This document shows, one piece after another, positions 1-11,083 of a stretch of 64,000 nt of DNA. The notes beneath the pieces were generated by a model. That model was not told the DNA's origin. It ran no database searches and saw only the letters and a list, made by a program, of their open reading frames with translations. The stretch comes from Sabellastarte sp. h YS-2021. Lineage: Eukaryota; Annelida; Polychaeta; Sabellida; Sabellidae. A program made the translations under genes and the position numbers. The stretch is taken from positions 155,992,221 through 156,056,220 of the forward strand of contig OZ024930.1 of the NCBI GenBank assembly GCA_964017235.1, written 5' to 3'. Numbering within the stretch: the first letter of the stretch is position 1; each line of letters begins with the position of its first letter.

Positions 1-203
1 TAAAAGTATTGCAGATAGCCAATTTTTCTCAAATAACTCATTCACCTACTTTTGGGAGAGCTTTCACTTGCTGAAGTTTCAGACCCATAGCTAATTATTC
101 ACCTACTCAAAATGAGTAAATGTGAATTATCTCTTAAAAGTATTGCGGATAGCCAATTTTTCTCAAATAACTCATTCACCTACATTTGGAAGAGCTTTCA
201 CAC
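1..203. repeat. Direct duplication, 134-bp spacing
   Basis: A segment beginning TAAAAGTATTGC at position 1 recurs at 135 with only a few substitutions for about 70 bases (through the GAGCTTTCAC motif), then diverges. It lies at the left edge, so more copies may exist outside. No coding frame is convincing here. Confidence 0.75.
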
Positions 204-259
204 ACGAAAATGAAAAATTGTGAATATCTCGGAAAAACTATTTCTTCTCCTTTAATGCT

Positions 260-1290
260 CGGCGGGAGAGACACACCGCGGCAGTGGTCTTGTTTTCAAA
301 AATTTTTGTCTCACCAAAAATGGTGGCGATTTTGAATTTTCGAAGTTTTTGCAAAACACAAAAATGCTTATATCTCGAAAACTGTGCTAGATGGAGCGAA
401 TTCAACAAAATTTTTGACCTGCTGGATATCTCTGCAGAGTACCCATGCCAATTTTCAAAATATTTTTGTCTCGCCAAATATAGCGGCCATTTTGAATTTT
501 TGAATTTTTTGCAAAAATTGCAAAACACAAAAATGCTTATATCTTGAAAACCGTGCTAGATACAGCAGACTGCGCTGACTTTGGTTGCCACAACAGTATA
601 AGGCTAGAAACGGAACATGTTCTTAATACTTTAGCGCTCACCTTTATATCCTTTTCAGGACGCTTTGTTTTTGCTATGCAAAAATATTATCTTTTTTTTT
701 TGCGAGCGATCCTCTAGTTATTGCTGGTTTCTGTGCATTTAAAAGAAAATGATTCAAGTTATTTTGCTAAAGTTAGGCATACATTTGGCTTGCTTGGTAT
801 TGCATTTGGCACTGTTAGCTCTGTGGGTAAGCGAGTAAGAGCTATTAAGGTATGCTTGAAAATTTTTGACCCAGAAGGTACCAGAGAAGTATTCTATTCA
901 AAAGTGATTTTCGCCACTTTTGGAGGCCATCTTGTAGTTTAGTGGAAAAGAAAAACTTGAACCATTGCTTGGAAACTGTAAGAGATAGAGATCCATAGAG
1001 TAGTGGAAAAGTATCCAATACATAAGGGTAAAATTTCAATTTTCATAAATTTTGGCGGCCATCGTGGATTTTAGCTGAAAATAAAAATTTAAAATATCTT
1101 GGAAACCGTATAAAAGAGATCAATTTTGAGTGAATTTTTGACCTGGAGGGTAGTACTGAAGTAGCCTATACAAAAGGATAACATTTTAATTTTTGCAAAT
1201 TTTGGTGACCATCTTGGATTTTAGCTGAAAATAAAAAATTGGAAATATCTCCGTAACAGTAAAAAGATGGAGCAATTTCGAGTGAATTAG
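260..1290. repeat. Diverged tandem repeat, about 155-170 bp period
   Basis: At least four or five old copies share the same order of blocks: AATTTTTGACC, then a GGCCATCTTGGATTTT-like block, then AATATCTYGGAAACCGT. Blocks are seen around 327-420, 430-560, 865-985, 1020-1120 and 1135-1255. Indels and substitutions are frequent, so the array is old. Short open frames across it are poorly conserved between copies and I do not treat them as genes. It abuts the 73-bp minisatellite directly. Confidence 0.65.
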
Positions 1291-4200
1291 TGAGAAGTGG
1301 AAGTTGAAGGAGGAGAGGAGAATCTGTGCCATGTACACAGTGGCGAAACACTCAGTGACACATGTCCCTAGTGGAGGATGGGAGAGGAGAGGAGGATCTT
1401 CACAATGTATGCAGTTGGCGACGGTCATTCACACATGTCCCCAGTGGGGGATGGAGGAGGAGAGGAGGATCACTGCCATGTATGCAGTGGGGGATGCTCA
1501 GTGACACATGTCCCGAGTGGGGGATGGGAGAGGAGAGGAGGATCTCAGCCATGTACGCAGTGGGGGACACTAACTCACATATGTTCCCAGTGGGGGATGG
1601 TGGAGGAGAGGAGGATCTCTGTCATGTATGCAGTGGGGGAGGCTCAGTGACACATGTCCCCAGTGGGGTATGGGGGAGGAGAGGAGGATCTCAGCCATGT
1701 ACGCAGTGGGGGACACTCACTCACATATGTTCCCAGTGGGGGATGGTGGAGGAGAGGAGGATCTCTGTCATGTATGCAGTGGGGGAGGCTCAGTGACACA
1801 TGTCCCCAGTGGGGGATGGGGGAGGAGAGGAGGATCACTGCCATGTACGCAGTGGGGAATGCTCAGTGTCACATGTCCCTAGTGGGGGATGGTGGAGGAG
1901 AGGAGGATCTGTGCCATGTACGCAGTGGGGGACACTCACATATGTTCCCAGTGGGGGATGATGGAGGAGAGGAGGATCACTGCCATGTACGCAGTGGGGG
2001 ACGCTAATTGACACATGTCCCCAGTGGGGGATGGGGGAGGAGAGGAGGATCTCTGCCATGTACGCAGTAGGGGACACTCACTCACATATGTTCCCAGTGG
2101 GGGATGATGGAGGAGAGGAGGATCACTGCCATGTACGCAATGGGGGACGCTCAGTGACACATGTCCCTAGTGGGGGATGGTGGAGGAGAGGAGGATCTGT
2201 GCCATGTACGCAGTGGGGGACACTCACTCACATATGTTCCCAGTGGGGGATGATGGAGGAGAGGAGGATCTCTGCCATGTACGCAATGGGGGACACTCAG
2301 TGACACATGTCCCCAGTGGGGGATGGTGGAGGAGAGGAGGATCACTGTCATGTACGCAGTGGGGGACGCTCAGTGTCACATGTCCCTAGTAGGGGATGGT
2401 GGAGGAGAGGAGAATCTGTGCCATGTACGCAGTGGGGGACACTCACTCACATATGTTCCCAGTGGGGGATGATGGAGGAGAGGAGGATCACTGCCATGTA
2501 TGCAGTGGGGGACGCTCAGTGTCACATGTCCCTAGTAGGGGATGGTGGAGGAGAGGAGGATCTGTGCCATGTACGCAATGGGGGACACTCACTCACATAT
2601 GTTCCCAGTGGGGGATGATGGAGGAGAGGAGGATCTGTGCAATGTACGCAGTGGGGGACGCTCAGTGACACATGTCCCTAGTTGGGGATGGTGGAGGAGA
2701 GGAGGATCTCTGCCATGTATGCAGTGGGGGACTCTCACTCACATATGTTCCCAGTGGGGGATGATGGAGGAGAGGAGGATCACTGCCATGTACGCAGTGG
2801 GGGACGCTCAGTGTCACAGGTCCCCAGTGGGGGATGGGGGAGGAGAGGAGGATCTCTGCCATGTACGCAATGGGGGACGTTCAGTGACACATGTCCCTAG
2901 TGGGGGATGGTGGAGGAGAGGAGGATCACTGCCATGTACGCAGTGGGGGACGCTCAGTGTCACATGTCCCTAGTGGGGGATGGTGGAGGAGAGGAGGATC
3001 TGTGCCATGTACGCAGTGGGGGACACTCACTCACATATGTTCCCAGTGGGGGATGATGGAGGAGAGGAGGATCACTGCCATGTACGCAGTGGGGGACGCT
3101 CAGTGTCACAGGTCCCCAGTGGGGGATGGGCGAGGAGAGGAGGATCACTGCCATGTACGCAGTGAGGGACACTCACATATGTTCCCAGTGGGGGATGATG
3201 GAGGAGAGGAGGATCACTGCCATGTACGCAGTGGGGGACGCTAAGTGACACATGTCCCCAGTGGGGGATGGGGGAGGAGAGGAGGATCTCTGCCATGTAC
3301 GCAGTAGGGGACACTCACTCACATATGTTCCCAGTGGGGGATGATGGAGGAGAGGAGGATCACTGCCATGTACGCAATGGGGGACGCTCAGTGACACATG
3401 TCCCTAGTGGGGGATGGTGGATGAGAGGAGGATCTGTGCCATGTACGCAGTGGGGGACACTCACTCACATATGTTCCCAGTGGGGGATGATGGAGGAGAG
3501 GAGGATCACTGCCATGTACGCAGTGGGGGACGCTAAGTGACACATGTCCCCAGTGGGGGATGGGGGAGGAGAGGAGGATCTCTGCCATGTATGCAGTGGG
3601 GGACACTCATTCACATATGTTCCCAGTGGGGGATGATGGAGGAGAGGTGGATCTCTGCCATGTACGCAATGGGGGACGCTCAGTGACACATGTCCCTAGT
3701 GGGGGATGGTGGAGGAGAGGAGGATCACTGCCATGTACGCAGTGGGGGACGTTCAGTGTCACATGTCACTAGTGGGGGATGGTGGAGGAGAGGAGGATCT
3801 GTGCCATGTACGCAGTGGGGGACACTCACTAACATATGTTCCCAGTGGGGGATGATGGAGGAGAGGAGGATTACTACCATATACGCAGTGGGGGACGCTC
3901 AGTGTCATAGGTCCCCAGTGGGGGATGGGGGAGGAGAGGAGGATCACTGCCATGTACGCAGTTGGGGATGCTCAGTGTCACATGTCCCTAGTGGGGGATG
4001 GTGGAGCACAGGAGGATCTGTGCCATGTACGCAGTGGGGGACACTCACATATGTTCCCAGTGGGGGATGATGGAGGAGAGGAGGATCACTGCCATGTACG
4101 CAGTGGGGGACGCTAAGTGACACATGTCCCCAGTGGGGGATGGGGGAGGAGAGGAGGATCTGTGCCATGTACGCAGTGGGGGACACTCACTCACATATGT

Positions 4201-7200
4201 TCCCAGTGGGGGATGATGGAGGAGAGGAGGATCACTGCCATGTACGCAGTGGGGGACGCTCAGTGTCACATGTCCCTAGTGGGGGATGGTGGAGGAGAGG
4301 AGGATCTGTGCCATGTACGCAGTGGGGGACACTCACTCACATATGTTCCCAGTGGGGGATGATGGAGGAGAGGAGGATTACTGCCATGTACGCAGTGGGG
4401 GACGCTCAGTGTCACAGGTCCCCAGTGGGGGATGGGGGAGGAGAGGAGGATCACTGCCATGTACGCAGTTGGGGATGCTCAGTGTCACATGTCCCTAGTG
4501 GGGGATGGTGGAGCACAGGAGGATCTGTGCCATGTACGCAGTGGGGGACACTCACATATGTTCCCAGTGGGGGATGATGGAGGAGAGGAGGATCACTGCC
4601 ATGTACGCAGTGGGGGACGCTAAGTGACACATGTCCCCAGTGGGGGATGGGGGAGGAGAGGAGGATCTCTGCCATGTACGCAGTGGGGGACACTCACTCA
4701 CATATGTTCCCAGTGGGGGATGATGGAGGAGAGGAGGATCTCTGCCATGTACGCAATGGGGGACGCTCAGTGACAGATGTCCCCAGTGGGGGATGGAGGA
4801 GGAGAGGAGGCTCTCAGCCATGTATGCAGTGGGAGATGCTCAGTGACACATGTCCTGAATGGGGGATGGGAGAGGAGAGGAGGATCTCAGCCATGTACGC
4901 AGTGGGGGACGCTCATTGACACATGTCCCCAGTGGGGGATGGGAGAGGAAGATCTCTGCCATGTACGCAGTGGGGGACGCTCAGTGACACATGTCCCCAG
5001 TGGGGGATGGTGGAGGAGAGAAGGATCTCAGCCATGTACGCAGTGGGCGACACTCACTCACATATGTTACCAGTGGGGGATGGTGGAGGAGAGGAGGATC
5101 TCTGGCATGTATGCAGTGGGGGAGGCTCAGTAACACATGTCCCCAGTGGGGGATGGGGGAGGAGAGGAGGATCACTGCCATGTACGCAGTGGGGGATGCT
5201 CAGTGTCACATGTCCCTAGTGGGGGATGGTGGAGGAGAGGAGGATCTGTGCCATGTACGCAGTGGGGGACACTCACATATGTTCCCAGTGGGGGATGATG
5301 GAGGAGAGGAGGATCACTGCCATGTACGCAGTGGGGGACGCTCAGTGACACATGTCCCCAGTGGGGGATGGGGGAAGAGAGGAGGATCTCTGCCATGTAC
5401 GCAGTAGGGGACACTCACTCACATATGTTCCCAGTGGGGGATGATGGAGGAGAGGAGGATCACTGCCATGTACGCAATGGGGGACGCTCAGTGACACATG
5501 TCCCTAGTGGGGGATGGTGGAGGAGAGGAGGATCACTGCCATGTACGCAATGGGAGATGCTCAGTGACACATGTCCCTAGTGGGGGATGGGGGAAGAGAG
5601 GAGGATCTGTGCCATGTACGCAGTGGGGGACGCTGATTGACACATGTCCCCAGTGGGGGATGGGAGAGGAAGATCTCTGCCATGTACGCAGTGGGGGACG
5701 CTCAGTGACACATGTCCCCAGTGGGGGATGGTGGAGGAGAGAAGGATCTCAGCCATGTACGCAGTGGGCGACACTCACTCACATATGTTACCAGTGGGGG
5801 ATGGTGGAGGATAGGAGGATCTCTGGCATGTATGCAGTGGGGGAGGCTCAGTAACACATGTCCCCAGTGGGGGATGGGGGAGGAGAGGAGGATCACTGCC
5901 ATGTATGCAGTGGGGGATGCTCAGTGTCACATGTCCCTAGTGGGGGATGGTGGAGGAGAGGAGGATCTGTGCCATGTACGCAGTGGGGGACACTCACATA
6001 TGTTCCCAGTGGGGGATGATGGAGGAGAGGAGGATCACTGCCATGTACGCAGTGGGTGACGCTAAGTGACACATGTCCCCAGTGGGGGATGGGGGAGGAG
6101 AGGAGGATCTCTGCCATGTACGCAGTAGGGGACACTCACTTACATATGTTCCCAGTGGGGGATGATGGAGGAGAGGAGGATCACTGCCATGTACGCAATG
6201 GGGGACGCTCAGTGACACATGTCCCTAGTGGGGGATGGTGGAGGAGAGGAGGATCACTGCCATGTACGCAATGGGAGATGCTCAGTGACACATGTCCCTA
6301 GTGGGGGATGGGGGAGGAGAGGAGGATCTGTGCCATGTACGCAGTGGGGGACACTCACTCACATATTTTCCCAGTGGGGGATGATGGAGGAGAGGAGGAT
6401 CACTGCCATGTACGCAGTGGGGGACACTAAGTGACACATGTCCCCAGTGGGGGATGGGGGAGGAGAGGAGGATCTGTGCCATGTACGCAGTGGGGGACAC
6501 TCACTCACATATGTTCCCAGTGGGGGATGATGGAGGAGAGGAGGATCTCTGCCATGTATGCAATGGGGGACACTCTGTGACACATGTCCCCAGTGGGGGA
6601 TGGTGGAGGAGAGGAGGATCACTGCCATGTACGCAGTGGGGGATGCTCAGTGTCACATGTCCCTAGTGGGGGATGGTGGAGGAGAGGAGGATCTGTGCCA
6701 TGTACGCAGTGGGGGACACTCACTCACATATGTTCCCAGTGGGAGATGATGGAGGAGAGGAGGATCTCTGCCATGTACGCAATGGGGGACGTTCAGTGAC
6801 ACATGTCCCTAGTGAGGGATGGTGGAGGAGAGGAGGATCACTGCCATGTATGCAGTGGGGGACGCTCAGTGTCACATGTCCCTAGTGGGGTATGGTGGAA
6901 GAGAGGAGGATCTGTGCCATGTACACAGTGGGGGACACTCACTCACATATGTTCCCAGTGGGGGATGATGGAGGATAGGAGGATCACTGCCATGTACGCA
7001 GTGGGGGACGCTCAGTGTCACATGTCCCTAGTGGGGGATGGTGGAGGAGAGGAGGATCTGTGCCATGTACGCAGTGGGGGACACTCACTCACATATGTTC
7101 CCAGTGGGGGATGATGGAGGAGAGGAGGATCTGTGCCATGTACGCAGTGGGGGACGCTCAGTGACACATGTCCCTAGTTGGGGATGGTGGAGGAGAGGAG

Positions 7201-9894
7201 GATCTCTGCTATGTATGCAGTGGGGGACTCTCACTCACATATGTTCCCAGTGGGGGATGATGGAGGAGAGGAGGATCACTGCCATGTACTCAGTGGGGGA
7301 CGCTCAGTGTCACAGGTCCCCAGTGGGGGATGGGGGAGGAGAGGAGGATCTCTGCCATGTACGCAATGGGGGACGCTCAGTGACAGATGTCCCTAGTGGG
7401 GGATGGTGGAGGAGAGGAGGATCACTGCCATGTACGCAGTGGGGGACGCTCAGTGTCACATGTCCCTAGTGGGGGATGGTGGAGGAGAGGAGGATCTGTG
7501 CCATGTACGCAGTGGGGACACTCACTCACATATGTTCCCAGTGGGGGATGATGGAGGAGAGGAGGATCACTGCCATGTACGCAGTGGGGGATGCTCAGTC
7601 TCACATGTCCCTAGTGGGGGATGGTGGAGGAGAGGAGGATCTGTGCCATGTACGCAGTGGGGGACACTCACTCACATATGTTCCCAGTGGGAGATGATGG
7701 AGGAGAGGAGGATCACTGCCATGTACGCAGTGGGGGACGTCAGTGTCACAGGTCCCCAGTGGGGGATGGTGGAGGAGAGGAGGATCACTGCCATGTACGC
7801 AGTTGGGGATGCTCAGTGTCACATGTCCCTAGTGGGGTATGGTGGAAGAGAGGAGGATCTGTGCCATGTACGCAGTGGGGGACACTCACTCACATATGTT
7901 CCCAGTGGGGGATGATGGAGGAGAGGAGGATCACTGCCATGTACGCAGTGGGGGATGCTCAGTGTCACATGTCCCTAGTGGGGGATGGTGGAGGAGAGGA
8001 GGATCTGTGCCATGTACGCAGTGGGGGACACTCACTCACATATGTTCCCAGTGGGAGATGATGGAGGAGAGGAGGATCTCTGCCATGTACGCAATGGGGG
8101 ACGTTCAGTGACACATGTCCCTAGTGAGGGATGGTGGAGGAGAGGAGGATCACTGCCATGTATGCAGTGGGGGACGCTCAGTGTCACATGTCCCTAGTGG
8201 GGTATGGTGGAAGAGAGGAGGATCTGTGCCATGTACGCAGTGGGGGACACTCACTCACATATGTTCCCAGTGGGGGATGATGGAGGATAGGAGGATCACT
8301 GCCATGTACGCAGTGGGGGACGCTCAGTGTCACATGTCCCTAGTGGGGGATGGTGGAGGAGAGGAGGATCTGTGCCATGTACGCAGTGGGGGACACTCAC
8401 TCACATATGTTCCCAGTGGGGGATGATGGAGGAGAGGAGGATCTGTGCCATGTACGCAGTGGGGGACGCTCAGTGACACATGTCCCTAGTTGGGGATGGT
8501 GGAGGAGAGGAGGATCTCTGCTATGTATGCAGTGGGGGACTCTCACTCACATATGTTCCCAGTGGGGGATGATGGAGGAGAGGAGGATCACTGCCATGTA
8601 CTCAGTGGGGGACGCTCAGTGTCACAGGTCCCCAGTGGGGGATGGTGGAGGAGAGGAGGATCTCTGCTATGTATGCAGTGGGGGACTCTCACTCACATAT
8701 GTTCCCAGTGGGGGATGATGGAGGAGAGGAGGATCACTGCCATGTACTCAGTGGGGGACGCTCAGTGTCACAGGTCCCCAGTGGGGGATGGGGGAGGAGA
8801 GGAGGATCACTGCCATGTACGCAGTGGGGGACGCTCAGTGTCACATGTCCCTAGTGGGGGATGGTGGAGGAGAGGAGGATCTGTGCCATGTACGCAGTGG
8901 GGACACTCACTCACATATGTTCCCAGTGGGGGATGATGGAGGAGAGGAGGATCACTGCCATGTACGCAGTGGGGGATGCTCTGTCTCACATGTCCCTAGT
9001 GGGGGATGGTGGAGGAGAGGAGGATCTGTGCCATGTACGCAGTGGGGGACACTCACTCACATATGTTCCCAGTGGGAGATGATGGAGGAGAGGAGGATCA
9101 CTGCCATGTACGCAGTGGGGGACGTCAGTGTCACAGGTCCCCAGTGGGGGATGGTGGAGGAGAGGAGGATCACTGCCATGTACGCAGTTGGGGATGCTCA
9201 GTGTCACATGTCCTTAGTGGGGGATGGTGGAGGAGAGGAGGATCTGTGCCATGTACGCAGTGGGGGACACTCACATATGTTCCCAGTGGGGGATGATGGA
9301 GGAGAGGAGGATCACTGCCATGTACGCAGTGGGGAACGCTAAGTGACACATGTCTCCAGTGGGGGATGGGGGAGGAGAGGAGGATCTCTGCCATGTACGC
9401 AATGGGGGACTCTCAGTGTTACATGTCCCTAGTGGGGATGGTGGAGGAGAGGAGGATCTGTGCCATGTACGCAGTGGGGGACACTCACTCACATATGTTC
9501 CCAGTGGGGGATGATGGAGGAGAGGAGGATCACTGCCATGTACGCAGTGGGGGACGCTCAGTGTCACATGTACCTAGTGGGGGATGGTGGAGGAGAGGAG
9601 GATCTGTCCCATGTATGCAGTGGGGGACACTCACTCACATATGTTCCCAGTGGGGGATGATGGAGGAGAGGAGGATCTGTGCCATGTACGCAGTGGGGGA
9701 CGCTCAGTGACACATGTCCCTAGTTGGGGATGGTGGAGGAGAGGAGGATCTCTGCCATGTACGCAGTGGGGGACTCTCACTCACATATGTTCCCAGTGGG
9801 GGATGATGGAGGAGAGGAGAAGCTCTGGCATGTACGCAGTGGGGAACGCTCAGTGACACATGTCCCCAGTGGGGGATGGGGGAGGAGAGGGGGG
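1290..9894. repeat. 73-bp minisatellite array, about 118 copies
   Basis: The unit is a G-rich, mostly purine half (GGGGATGGTGGAGGAGAGGA) followed by a mixed half containing CCATGTACGCAGTGGGGGAC and CACATATGTTCCC or CACATGTCCCTA. Two unit types often alternate, giving a 146-bp dimer: one with GATGGTGGAGG...CTGTGCC...CACTCACTCACATATG, the other with GATGATGGAGG...CACTGCC...CGCTCAGTGTCACATG. Occasional units are shorter (for example near 4930 and 5650). Because 73 leaves remainder 1 on division by 3 and the unit rarely contains a stop, open frames with a 73-codon period appear in all plus frames and also on the minus strand. These are by-products, not genes. The left edge is diverged (1290-1400) and the right edge ends in a GGGGGG run. 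Confidence 0.95.
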
Positions 9895-10693
9895 ACCAAA
9901 TCTGTTACTATCTTTTCTGAATGATTAGTTTGTGTTCTATAATGTTATACTCGTATTGTGTGACAAATAAAAGCTAACATTTCATTGACCTATTTTTTTC
10001 TCTTCAAATAATGATTTCTCTTTGAAGCATCTCCCATTACGGACATAACGTGGTGGGGGACGTCCCCCACTACGTACATACCATCCACCATCGCGCGTAC
10101 TCACTTCAGCGATGAGGATGCCTCTTTTAATGGGATCTAAGTTGGATCAAGACCCTTCTTCTGATTAGTTTTTTTCATGAAGTTCAAACAAGTAGTATCT
10201 GCTTCATCCTGCTAATAAAAAAACAGACAAATAATATCTCCATAGCGGAGGTAATAAAAGTATGTACAAGTGTAGGTTATTATATCCCATCTATATATCC
10301 CATAAAATACAAATATAAATAGAAATACCAATAAAACGTATAAAACTCTCTTCAAATACAGCAGTGACGCCACAAACCCGTCTAGTTTATGTCATTAATG
10401 CAGCATAAAAACAGATTTAAAACATAATATTCACACACAGAAGACCTGTATACACACATTCATATATGTTACGTTGGCTACTAGGCGATAAAGGACTTGA
10501 AAACATTAAACAACTTATATCCACACCATTACACCACCCCTACATATGTTGCTGTTAAAATGTCAATTGTTTCAACAATTATCAGCATTTGTCTGTTTCA
10601 ATATTAAAACCTCTTTTGTACTTTACAAGCTACATTAACAAACCATGGCAGCTATGGCTCCATCCACTCGTCTTTATATATCTCATTCAAGCT
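9895..10693. other. Flank between minisatellite and gene copy B 3' end
   Basis: AT-rich DNA that should contain the 3' untranslated region of the minus-strand SMPDL3 copy B, whose stop codon is at 10694-10696. No unambiguous AATAAA on the minus strand stands out close to the stop. It contains the palindrome at 10048-10075; otherwise I see nothing. Confidence 0.5.
10048..10075. repeat. 28-bp palindrome made of two inverted minisatellite fragments
   Basis: The core GTGGGGGACGTCCCCCAC (10053-10070) is a perfect 18-bp palindrome, extended to 28 bp with one mismatched pair. Each half resembles the minisatellite block ATGTACGCAGTGGGGGACGC, one half direct and one inverted. It sits about 150 bp outside the array. 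Confidence 0.75.
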
Positions 10694-11083
10694 TTAAAAC
10701 AACTTCTTTGTCAAATACATCAGTAGTCCATAGTATATAACTATCTGAACAAATCCTTGACAATGCTCAGGATTTGCTTTGTTTGCCATGTCTTCGCCGT
10801 CCTGCTGACAAGATGCATTCCTCTTGTGACATTTATCAAACTCTTCATAATCCAGATACTCAATGGAACACAGATGGATTGTCTTACACTCACAATTACA
10901 TGTCATTTCTTCTTCATCCACTTTCACTGTGTTGAGGTCAAAGAAGGTATCAAAACTCTCACTGTTATGTTTCTTCATTTCTTGCAGTAGCCTGTGTATT
11001 TCGCCAGCACTGATGTTATGAAGGTTATAGGTTTCCTTAAAGCTGTACAGGAACTTCCATTCGGCTTTCATCAAGGAATTAGC
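10694..11083 (-). CDS. SMPDL3: SMPDL3 copy B exon 7 (C-terminus)
   Basis: Acceptor TTTGTCCAG; 129 codons and a stop. Starts ANSLMKAEWKFLYSF and contains the disulfide-type blocks CNCECK and CSIEYLDYEEFDKC. The end (VIYYGLLMYLTKKLF) is hydrophobic, suggesting a GPI-attachment signal or membrane tether. Confidence 0.92.
   Translation of the reverse strand, partial: ANSLMKAEWKFLYSFKETYNLHNISAGEIHRLLQEMKKHNSESFDTFFDLNTVKVDEEEMTCNCECKTIHLCSIEYLDYEEFDKCHKRNASCQQDGEDMANKANPEHCQGFVQIVIYYGLLMYLTKKLF

Noticed and set aside
1304-9924. Dozens of overlapping 60-184-codon open frames on both strands
   Set aside because: They follow the 73-bp repeat exactly (73-codon periodicity from three units) and occur in every frame. 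They are consequences of a stop-poor repeat, not genes.
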